A stretch of 64,000 bases of DNA from Tretioscincus oriximinensis (taxonomy: Eukaryota; Chordata; Lepidosauria; Squamata; Gymnophthalmidae): assembly GCA_022410635.1 (NCBI GenBank), contig JAJVDF010000028.1, positions 558,545 through 622,544 on the forward strand, written 5' to 3'. The notes beneath the pieces were generated by a model that was not told the origin of the DNA, made no database searches, and worked only from the letters and a program-made list of their open reading frames with translations. The position numbers were made by a program, and so were the translations under genes. Shown piece after piece: positions 54,961 through 64,000 of the stretch (the first letter of the stretch is position 1; every line of letters starts with the position of its first letter).

Positions 54961-55105
54961 AAGTGGCATTGTCGAAAGGAGCATGGGGAACAAAGCAGCC
55001 ACCTCCCCCCTGCTCCTTTCATCTACCACGCCGGCAGGTGTGACGGATGAAAGGACCAAGCAGCTGCGTCTGCAGCTGCCTCCCCCCTGCTCCNTTTCAG
55101 TTGAC
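54961..55105. repeat. GC-rich tail of the copy-3 element
   Basis: CTCCTTTCATCTACCACGCC and GGTGTGACGGATGAAAGGA pair imperfectly; CAGCCACCTCCCCCCTGCTCC and CAGCTGCCTCCCCCCTGCTCC are near-duplicates about 80 bp apart. Confidence 0.6.
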
Positions 55106-55109
55106 ACAA

Positions 55110-58100
55110 AAAAAGCAGTTGTGAATTGATATTTTAGGCTGTGATTTTTAAAGAAGTGAATTACATTAGAAACAATATAAAACAAAATTTTAAAATGGTA
55201 GCCTTGTTTTTAAGTGTGACATTTTAGTTGCTCTTTGGTCATGCTTACAAGTTTAATTAGCAGAAGTTGCCTCTTCATTCTTTCCTTGCCTAAATATTGT
55301 CAATTCTAGATTCATGTGCTCCATAAAATTAGGATATTATGATATCTTTGCATACCAGCAATATTATGAATTGCTTTTTAAGATGCATTTTAAAAAACCT
55401 TTTTAGTATTTGTTTTCGAGTCATATGATGGCATGAATATGTATTTGTGTATATTAAAAACAACAACACCTAAGTTATTAATTTTAAATATGTGAATGGA
55501 TCAAAATCTGAAATTTTGAGATCCATTGGAAACTTCTGCTATGGAAAAAGTCAAACAACNTAAAGATCATCTAAGAGAGGAAAAAATAAAAAAAAACTGA
55601 CTTTCCCACTACAATGCCCATTCTGTAATGTCTTTCAAAAGGTAGTGTAAAATGACAACTAAGAAAGAGATGAATTAATAGAAAATATTACTGGCGTGTA
55701 TCAATAGTGCCCTTTCCATGAGTATATCTCAGATTTTTACAGAAGCTTCAAAATTCTGTTCTTTTGTCAAAAGTATATGTTAATATTTGCTAATATTAAA
55801 CATTTGCATAATGATTTTAATCTTACTGACCATAATTTATCTCATGCATAGCATACATAATTCATATTCATGCTTTAAAATGATTTAGCCACCCTTAACT
55901 GGTGTTCGTTTTCATAGTTACTCCTTAAATTTTATGCCTGCTGTTTCCTGTAATATATTCCCATTCTTCAGTAGTTATTTTTATAAGAATGAATGCTAAT
56001 TAACTCGTGGAATGACACAAATTTCAGATCAATTGCTGAGATCATAAAATACCTAAAAAATTATGAAACACCTAAAAATAAAACAAATGGCAAGAAGACA
56101 TTTCTGAATAGCTGTGGCAATTTTTTTATCTTCTTATGAAAACGATATTTTGCTTTGAAGAAACTGTAGCCATGTGAGCTGTACTAAAAATAATGATATA
56201 AAGCAATTAATCTTGCATTTTTTATAAAATGTTAAAAATGCCTTCCTATTTTCCTTTTTAAAGTCTGCAATATCACTGGTGGCCTATTTTTACTGTTAAC
56301 ACAACAACTTTTCAAAGTTCTACTCTTTCAGGAAAGGAGGAAAAGAATTCTTTGGATTAACACTAGAATGCCATGGCAATGGATATACTAGTTTTTTTAA
56401 AAGAAAACTTTGCAGAATGGGAAAAAATACTATTCCTTTTTACATTTCTGTAACCTTTTGTAGAGCTGCCGTCAATTCATGCTCAAAGAAAGCAATAACC
56501 TTCTTATTCAGAAGACAGTGCAATCGACTAACTGTGACAAGAAGTGTCAATTTTTCCTTACATTTTCCTTCTTACATTGCAACCCAGTAGAAAGGTTTTA
56601 TCTGCAGGATTACATCAAGATTTGAGAAAAGTGAGCTAAGCTCTGCTTCACATGCATAATTATAATGAAAAACATGCAGCACTTTTGTAAGCCTCTCCCA
56701 TAAAGCTATAAACTTTGTTTTATACATATTTGTGTGCTTTTCTCTCTGCACACAAGTATGTATTAGTACTTTTTTCTTCTTTTTTTACTAAAGGACACCT
56801 GATATTTTGAATCATCTTAAACAGTAATGGTAGATATAGTGATCTGTGCTATTTCAACTGAAATGAGAGCAACCTTTTGAAAATGACAGAACAATTTACA
56901 AGCAAAGCCCTTTCACTTCTGGTCAATTTTCAGAAAAAGACCTTTTGCATCTCTGATGAGTCTCCCTGAAAAGCACTTGACCAAAAGGGGTCAATAACCT
57001 ATATTGTCTTCTTTTCACTCAGGAGCTTTCTTCTTGATACACGTTTAAGCAGACAAATATTAGTTATAGGGATGGCCAGAAAAAAAACATATTTGTGAGA
57101 GGTAATCTATATTTATCTTGCTCTATTTTCTTCCCCCTCCACCCCTGCATCAGCAAGCTGCAGTTTCCTTAATTTTAGTATTTCATACTGGTTCCAAGTT
57201 CCTCCTCTCTGTTTCCATGCTTATAAGAACAATCGTGCAAATGATGAATCTAAATTGGAAAGCATCCCTGTATACCATTTTGGCAGGACTGACCCAGAAA
57301 TGTAAATCCATTCATCTGCCCAAGGTATTACATAATGTTTCATCAACCATTTGTTGTAAAAATCAATTCTTTCCCTAAGTTTAAGCATGCTTTTTTCCTC
57401 CTTCCCAAAAACACATCTGAATTTAAAAAGGCAAGTTGCTTTCCGGAGAAATCTGTTTAGAATTTTAACATGAAGCACAGAAGTATCTTCTGATATTATG
57501 GAAGCACAAGAAACATTTCAGCTGCTGACAGGTCCATCTTGGGGATTGGTGAGGACATAAGGTTATCCTTTTCGAAAGTTATTTGACATCCAGGTTTCCC
57601 CTTCTGCAGTGTTTTGACATGGGTTAATTGTCAGCCTTACCCATGTGAGTGAATGTTACTAAACAGAACGCCACAAAAAGTTCTTGGATTATCTTGCTTA
57701 AAGAAGAAAATCCTGCTCCTATCCCAATTTATTTTGGATTTCTCTATATATCATTATTTAGGATTCTTTGATACAGCAAACTAATCTTATCAAGATTGTT
57801 CCGACAAGACACTAGCAATTGAAATATGAATAAATCCAGTTACTGGCACATTACACATTCATAAAGTATATATTATGCTACTTCTAGAGTATGTTTTTAT
57901 TATTTTTTCTTAAATAGCATACGTCCTGTAAAAAAGCAACTAGTTTTTACTAAGAAGAAATTTGCTGGGAGTGTAAAATCCAAGAGAAAATCTTTCAATT
58001 TTTCACCAATATGGAAGTTATTTGTTGGCAATTTCTCACAGAAAGCTTATGTTGTTTATACTTAAATATCAACCTACATACTGGTTTACGATCTTTTTTA

Positions 58101-58485
58101 AGAAAAAAATTGTAGGCACTGGGCTGGATTAAAGTTTATGGTGTTATTGAATTTGTTTTGCAGAAGGGGTTAACCAAGAAAGGAAGAATAACATTAGCCA
58201 AAATAACTGTCCTTCAAGTAAGTTTCAAACAATAATTTTAATAATATTGACATTAATAGTTTCATCATTTGACAAGCTTCCAGCTGTGGATTAAATTGGA
58301 AATACGAAAATATTTATGCATATAAAAATAGTTATAAAAACATGACACTTTTAATATTTTTTCTCTTTCAACAGCTATTGTAAATGCAATTTAGAAATGG
58401 ATACTGAACCAAATTATTTGACTTCTAATACATTTAATTGATACAAACTTTTAATGTGCATTTAATAAGCTTGAATCGTTTTTAT
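55110..58485. other. 3.4 kb AT-rich sequence free of recognised repeats
   Basis: No LINE, SINE or TIR signature and no coding motif seen. Chance frames at 57118-57378 and 57221-57478. The absence of recent insertions makes it a candidate for conserved non-coding sequence, but I cannot test that. Confidence 0.4.
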
Positions 58486-58487
58486 TT

Positions 58488-58562
58488 AAATTTATTTTTA
58501 TAACTCATTTTGAGATCCTTTGGCGGAAAACCNTATATAAATGTTCTTAATAATTATTACTA
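58488..58562 (+). repeat. SINE/LINE 3' tail
   Basis: CATTTTGAGATCCTTTGGCG, GAAAACC, TATATAAATGTTCTTAATAA parallel the tail GCTTTGAGTCCCTTTG...GGGGTATAAGAA of the SINE at 25185-25497. Confidence 0.6.
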
Positions 58563-58737
58563 ACAGCATCTCCTGCCTATGTCTCATTCACGAAGCTATT
58601 TTGAATTATTTCAGACTGTCAATAATGTGTGACTCATAAATATTCAGCTATAATTTACACTTACCTTTTTGCACTCATGCTTACCTGAAGTAATCTTCTG
58701 CTTTTTACATCACAGAATAAACAATTGAATAAACAAA

Positions 58738-58795
58738 AAATGTTAATCATAGAGTTGAAAGGAACTCCCAGGGCATCACAGCTTAAGTCCTACCA
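58738..58795 (-). repeat. CR1 3' end, short remnant
   Basis: AATCATAGAGTTGAAAGGAA, CTCCCAGGGCATCACAGC parallels 16500-16550. Confidence 0.6.
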
Positions 58796-58954
58796 ATTAT
58801 GTTTCATTTTTATAACACAGATATCAGATCCAAATATCTATAATCTTAAATCTAATTAAATTCAGTCTGTTGGTCCTTCAAAATAAGTTTGCAATTTGGT
58901 TGGCACATCTTTCTGTTCAGTATGTTGTTGCAATAGATTACCACTATGTCATAC

Positions 58955-59055
58955 CAATCCTTAGTTGACTGTAGAGGAACCATGCAGTTTTCTTGGCAAT
59001 AATGCTGATGTGGTTTGTCATTTCCTACTACTGGAGAGAAGCTAGGAGTCAGACC
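58955..59055 (-). repeat. Bov-B-type tail or SINE 3' fragment
   Basis: Minus strand reads GGAAATGACAAACCACATCA, GCATTATTGCCAAGAAAACT, GCATGGTTCC, similar to the tail at 1125-1235. Confidence 0.6.
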
Positions 59056-59074
59056 CTTGCTTTACATTCACTTT

Positions 59075-61525
59075 ACAGATTATTGATACAGTTAACCAGA
59101 GAAAATTTATTCAGATGAATATTTTATTTGTACCCATAATCCAATGGAATTAAGATAAAATCCAGTTATGAATTTGGGGACATATTCAGATTTTAGGTTC
59201 AGTAAAAAAAAAAAGGTCACAAAATTCTTTGAGACGTGATCTAGATTTCTCTAGAACTGCTCCATCAGAAAGAGAGTAATCAGTATTCAGAGTACTGGAG
59301 AAAGATTAAAGGAAAATTAAGAAGGAAAAATATTTTTTCTTCCTGTCTTTTGGATTTTATGTCAGATTGCACTACTTACTATTCTGGAATAAAGCTGCAC
59401 TATTATAATATGAGGATATTTTATGGACTAATTTTGTATGATATTTCTATTGTTTTATGTGCTGGACAATACAAAACACTTGTGATATTTAGCTTATGGT
59501 CATGCCTCAATTAGTTCATCTTCTGATCTGAAGGTCAACATTTCAAATTCATTCTAAATGGCTTGCCAATGGATTATGGATATTCAACAGGACTATGTGG
59601 AATTTAATTCTTTTATGGTGATATTTCAGTCTGCACTGCTTATTTTCTATATTTGCAACTATGATGCCTTTCTCTTCCATGAAAGAAGTCTATAGCAAAC
59701 CAGTTCTGTCACAAGATTATAATAAAATGTCCAATCAACCATGGTATCTAACAATATATTCTTATCCAATATTTTCAGTTATTAATGTCAATTGCATGAC
59801 ATCACAGCATCAAAAAGAAAGAAAAGCATTGCAATCAATCTTATAAACTAAAAAGAGAAAACACTCCTTTTTTCAAGGCAGTAAAAAGAAATGAGAAAGG
59901 CAAGAAAACATTTCTTCAACAGCAGAGCAAAGCATTTCATTTTTTGTCATTTCTCGCTATATTGATTGTCCCTTGCTGGAGTTCTTGCTTAGGTAATTGG
60001 TCCTTGTTTCTTTGGATAGTGCATAAAGTCACTTGGGGCCAACATTATTTCTAGTAAGACCCTGCCGTTTCTTCTTCTTCTTGAAGGAATGAAGCCAAGT
60101 CTGATTCTCATTTGCTGTGATTTCTTGCAGTGATGAAGACTCCCACTCCATCGTATATTATGAACCTACAGTAGTGGTGAGAGCCTATATCTTTAGCTTC
60201 ACCATCCCAAGGCAAGTCTAAATCATTAGGACAAGTGCAGAAAAGTGTAGCAGTAAGGCTGCAGAGTCCTACAATGACAAGAAAACATAGTAACAATACA
60301 GAGTGTACCCTGAAATTCCCATTTTGAATGATTTATTTTAAAAATAAACAAAAAATGCTATAGAAATTAAGCTTTAACTTGTCAAAGACAGTGCATCATT
60401 GACACCACTGCCATAAGAATTCATTTGGTTTTAAAAAAAATCCAATGCACAATATTCTTGCTACCCCACAAACATACATGCAGCCAAATGCCCTTTGTAG
60501 CTAGCCAATATTACCCATTTTCTAACTCAGTAGTTGGATACAGCACCCTGCAGTCAAGTTTCTCAATTTAAAGACATTCATAATATTATTTGAGTTTTTC
60601 CATGTAATGGTATGTTATATGACTGCTGGTTGTTATAGTTAGTTGTTTGTTGTTCAGTGTTATAATTAAATAATATGCTTTAAATAAATAATAAACTTTG
60701 TAACATGCTGTTGTATTCCTTGCTTGCAGCATGAAACAATACTGTCACAAAACAAACTCATTCTTGCTATTCTGGGTCCAATTCTAATATGCACAGCTGA
60801 CCTATTGCAGACTTAACACAGCTGTTTATGTTGAAGTTGGACATGGATTAGTAAAAATGCTTTCATTAACTTTTCATGAGTCCAAACGGAACTGAAAAGC
60901 TGAAGTCCAGACAAACAGAATTCTGAACAAAAAATATGTTCAAATGGCAATATGCCAAGTGGGTTTGATTTTTAAAAAAAGGAAAAGAAATTGATTCAGT
61001 CTAAGAAAGAATTGAATTTTTGGTCTGGGCTTAAGCTGCTCTATATCTTTTCACCGCTAAAGCAAGAGTCTTATTTGATTTCACCATCCTAATCTTTCTT
61101 TGACATTTTTGTAAGATCAAAGAAAAAGTAGCAAAATATTTCCTGTCCTCAAACACAATAGTAAGCATTGGACAGGTGTTATGTTGAATCACATAATTTT
61201 AGCCTCTTCTTTTTTAAAAGCATATATTAGGCTAAGGCAGAACCTTAAATGGAAAACAAGGGTTTTAAATATAAAATGGGCTCATTCAAATTCCTCAGTG
61301 TTTAGTCACTGAGGGTGTTTTCACATCATGGGGAAGATGGTCATTGTTCTTAAACATGTTTGGTACATTCCCATAATTAGCAACTTGTTCTTTTCATTAA
61401 AAATAACAGTGGGGCAGGGCGGTGGTGTTAATTCTAAGTGTGACAATGGGGAAAAAGTTTCTCTACCATAAAAAGATGTATGTTCAGATTCATGGTCCCC
61501 AACAACTTTAATTTGTCTAAGCAAA
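59075..61525. other. unique AT-rich sequence, no gene recognised
   Basis: Mostly featureless. It contains one open frame of mild interest (60108-60319 minus, listed separately). Confidence 0.4.
60108..60319 (-). other. small open frame with a hydrophobic segment, uncertain
   Basis: On the minus strand the frame is open from a stop near 60322 to 60108. From Met 60296 it reads a strongly hydrophobic stretch of about 20 residues (MLLCFLVIVGLCSLTATLFC), then acidic and aromatic residues (CPNDLDLPWDGEAKDIGSHH, YCRFIIYDGVGVF). A signal anchor or the edge of an exon is conceivable. I recognise no family; no polyadenylation signal or matching neighbouring exon is apparent; chance cannot be excluded. 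Confidence 0.2.
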
Positions 61526-61530
61526 GAATA

Positions 61531-61607
61531 TATACTGCTCAAAACAATTAAGGGAACACTTTAACATACACTGTTAAAGTGTTCCCTTAATTGTTCTGAG
61601 TAGTATA
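61531..61607. mobile_element. palindromic mariner/Tc1-type mini-element, second copy
   Basis: Arms TATACTGCTCAAAACAATTA...CTTTAACA and complement pair over 36 nt with two mismatches around a five-base loop (TACAC). Same arms as 23726-23812 but a shorter loop. Confidence 0.85.
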
Positions 61608-61611
61608 CATG

Positions 61612-63370
61612 CAGTGTAATGAATAAGTACATATCTTAACAATATAAATCATGTTTGTAACATATTTATCAGCTCAAATATTTCACATTTTGGAATTTAT
61701 ATCTATTGCATTTTACCAACACACTGTTTTCAAGANGTCATTGTCTTATCAAAGAAAAAAATAGGCTGCTCAAATACAAGTGGCCAGAAATTCATGTACT
61801 ATTCACATGGTCATTTAATCAAAATCACTCAAAGTGACCAGATATTTTAAACTAAAGGCTAATTGAAATAAATGTTTGGTAAGTGTGAAGAATTAAGTTA
61901 TAACTCTGCTAAATTTTTCATTTACTTTGTAACATACTTTTGTATGTAAATAAATTTTTAGAACAAGGGAAACTAAAATCAAAAATCCATAGCTGGTACA
62001 TTAGTACCTTTTAAGCTTTGCAAGCTAGTTAGAGAAGTTATATTGGCTCTTAAGAACATCTATAAATACAGTTCTTTTATGTAGCTTAGTAAATTTTACA
62101 CTTCAGCTAAGATTATGCTGTACAACTACACAGCTCAGCTGTTGTGAACTAAAGGTTAGAGTCAAGTGTCCTTATAGCTACCCAAGAAACAGTATTATCC
62201 AATATGACACATGTCTAGATATGTTTTCTTAGGATAGTAATATAGCCTCAAGGTTAAAATATAGGACATACTTTTGATGTTTGTTTCCCTATTCCCAGTT
62301 TCTATGTGTACTTTTTCTGTGCTTGATTCTCATACTAATATAGATGGGCCAATAAAAATGCAAAATTGTGGATTGACAAGACTTTATACAAAGTTGACAT
62401 AACTATCATTATATCAAATGTGTTACCATTATTGCATTCCATAAGTAAATTGCCATATTTATTGTCTTTATCCATTCAAAGTATAGTGTAGATTTTTGCT
62501 CAAATTTAACTGTAGTAAAACCAAGTCTCATTATAAATTTCACTAGGGTGAAATTTAAGCATTTCATTTTTTGTCTTTCATAACAGCCCTATTAGATAGG
62601 TGGCACTGTTTAAAGCAAATAACTAAGGACCTNTGAAAACAACAATAACGTTGTTGATGAGAAGCTCCTAATAAAGTTCTCATTTTAACTAGTAATCGCT
62701 TGTATCTTAAAACTGGGTGGATCTTTGTATCATGAAACGAAGGACCTTCCTATTGTGCTGGCTCTTGAAACAACAGCACAATACCTCTAAGAAGATTCTC
62801 ACAGAAATCAAAATGATTCTTGTTTCTTGAAATGTGACGCTCATCTTGAATTGCTGTAGCACAAATATATGAACAGAAAAAGGATACGTGCTAGATAAAC
62901 CATCCACAAGCAGTTAGCATTTTAAATGCCATTTTTTTAAAAATGAGGGCCTTTAGAATTTAGTGCAAGATAAAAATATAAGTGTTGATTGTCAGATGAA
63001 CTACAAAAGTGAAATGTAAAATCAGAGCCTTACACACCAAAGGTCTTTTATATGTGCACCATAGTCCAATGACTTAAATCCTACATACCTTCTAGAATAT
63101 ACTCTAATATATATTCTCTAATTCTAGAATATGCACTAATATATATGATTAATGCTTGATATGATATACTTAAAAATACATTAAAATGTTATGTAAAAAT
63201 GTAATTTTAGTTACATTTGTGTATACATATGTGGTAATAGGCATCAATATGAATACATATGACCATAAGTTGTCAGGAAAGTTCCACTGCTGTCTATGTC
63301 TGTTTTTTTGCTTTTGATGAAATTCAGTTTAGGATATCAAATGGTCCTCTTCCTCTCTCTATCTGTATCC
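61612..63370. other. unique AT-rich sequence, nothing recognised
   Basis: 63090-63150 has two near copies of TCTAGAATAT..ACTAATATATAT, a local duplication. No coding motif. Confidence 0.4.
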
Positions 63371-63374
63371 ATCA

Positions 63375-63645
63375 CAATAGGTGTTGGTAGCTAGCAGACA
63401 GGATAGCTTTAAGACAAGTCCATGGAGGCCAAGGGTATAGTTACTAGGTTGGATCTCTTGATACTGCCTCCAGGATAAAGTAAGAGGCTGTATTTCTGAA
63501 ATACAATTTGCAGGCAGTTGAGAACAGGTGAGGATTTTGCCTTCTGCTTCAGAATGCCTAGGTGCAATTGGTGAGCCACTGTGTAAGAATGCTGGGCTAG
63601 ATAGGCTCTGGCTCCATTCAGCAGGGCTCCTCTTGCATTTTTATG
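63375..63645 (+). mobile_element. CR1 LINE 3' end (TTCTTATG subfamily)
   Basis: GGTGTTGGTAGCTAGCAGAC, GATAGCTTTAAGACAAGTCC, GGGTATAGTTACTAGGTTGG, TTGCAGGCAGTTGAGAACAG and GCTGGGCTAGATAGGCTCTG, then TCTTGCATTTTTATG. It shows the uninterrupted form of the site where the MITE at 8138 inserted. Confidence 0.9.
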
Positions 63646-63649
63646 TATC

Positions 63650-64000
63650 TGAGTGGCGCGCCTTACCAAAAAGTAGGAAATAGTGTGAAATTGCGGCTGG
63701 AAGTAGTGTGAAATTGCGACTGGACAGATCCTTCAGTTCTCCTATTACTCAATCAGATACATTTTGACTTCTGGTGTTTCTCAATGGCTAGTTATGTTAA
63801 TTTAAATGCCAACACAAGACAGTCTTCAGCAGCACACCACCCAGGGTTAAAAGCAGAGGGTTATTTGACAGATGTGCATAAGGTTTGAACTTTTATGACA
63901 GCTTATCTTAATTTTTCTGTTCATGCCCATTAGGTATTTTACAACAAAACTAATATTTTCTTGAAATCATTATTTCACACTTTTTAAATAATTTTAAATA
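63650..64000. other. unique sequence with a 23-bp tandem duplication
   Basis: GGAAATAGTGTGAAATTGCG (63676) repeats as GGAAGTAGTGTGAAATTGCG (63699), period 23. No other structure seen. Confidence 0.6.

Noticed and set aside
1..64000. An undescribed multi-gene system (defence, biosynthesis, toxin or similar)
   Set aside because: No clustered non-transposon coding sequence exists in the window; all recognisable proteins are LINE-derived.
1..64000. LTR retrotransposons or endogenous retroviruses
   Set aside because: No paired long terminal repeats, primer-binding site or gag/pol/env signature seen; every RT found is of the non-LTR CR1 or L2 type.

Overview
This is vertebrate intergenic or intronic DNA, most likely from a squamate reptile (lizard or snake). 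The support is the repeat content: several CR1 retrotransposon subfamilies (one ending in ATTCTATG octamers, one in TTCTTATG-type ends), L2 elements with TAAATAAA tails, L1-like fragments, two tRNA-derived SINE families, and many short hAT-, mariner/Tc1- and Harbinger-like non-autonomous DNA transposons. The species is inferred, not proven. The base composition is AT-rich with short GC-rich islands, and nearly every GC-rich island is a transposable element. I see no convincing host protein-coding gene, no rRNA or tRNA gene, no CRISPR array and no bacterial-type operon. All recognisable protein-coding sequence is decayed retrotransposon ORF.

Layout. 1-6.6 kb: a SINE, a 1.16 kb foldback (hairpin) Harbinger-like element carrying a nested mariner-like MITE, then a CR1 copy broken by an L1-like fragment and a 635-base assembly gap, a second CR1 3' end and a 155-bp polypurine tract. 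6.6-8.5 kb: a long CR1 fragment with a 195-bp foldback MITE inserted with an 8-bp target duplication. 8.5-16 kb: mostly unique sequence with L2 tails and one small TIR element. 16-19 kb: a composite of a G-rich minisatellite, a CR1 on the minus strand with recognisable reverse transcriptase, an L2 on the plus strand with a YADD box, and inverted copies of a dispersed 'TTTAACC/TATACTCTGG' module on the two flanks. 20.9-25.7 kb: a CR1 tail, an interrupted inverted duplication abutting a SINE, a Harbinger-like element, a palindromic mini-element and a second SINE. 29.8-31.5 kb: a long L2 on the minus strand. 32-37 kb: several hAT/mariner MITEs, hairpins and the first of three 29-bp-period arrays built around a GGAAGTGACATCACTTCC dyad. 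38.0-41.5 kb: the best CR1 copy (minus strand), with ORF1 zinc-ribbon and esterase motifs, endonuclease C-terminus and reverse transcriptase, but lacking the N-terminal endonuclease. 42.8-47.3 kb: a hAT element with TIRs and target duplication carrying the second dyad array, L1-like 3' sequence and an L2. 47-64 kb: largely unique AT-rich sequence with the third dyad array at 54.7-54.96 kb, a second palindromic mini-element at 61.5 kb and a CR1 3' end at 63.4-63.6 kb.

No genes here work together as a pathway. What is notable is structural: nested insertions giving a relative order of transposition, foldback elements whose transcripts would form long hairpins, and a short ETS/CRE-like dyad minisatellite found in three separate loci, in elements with at least two different terminal sequences. 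All family names are from memory of consensus ends and protein motifs; none was checked against a repeat library.
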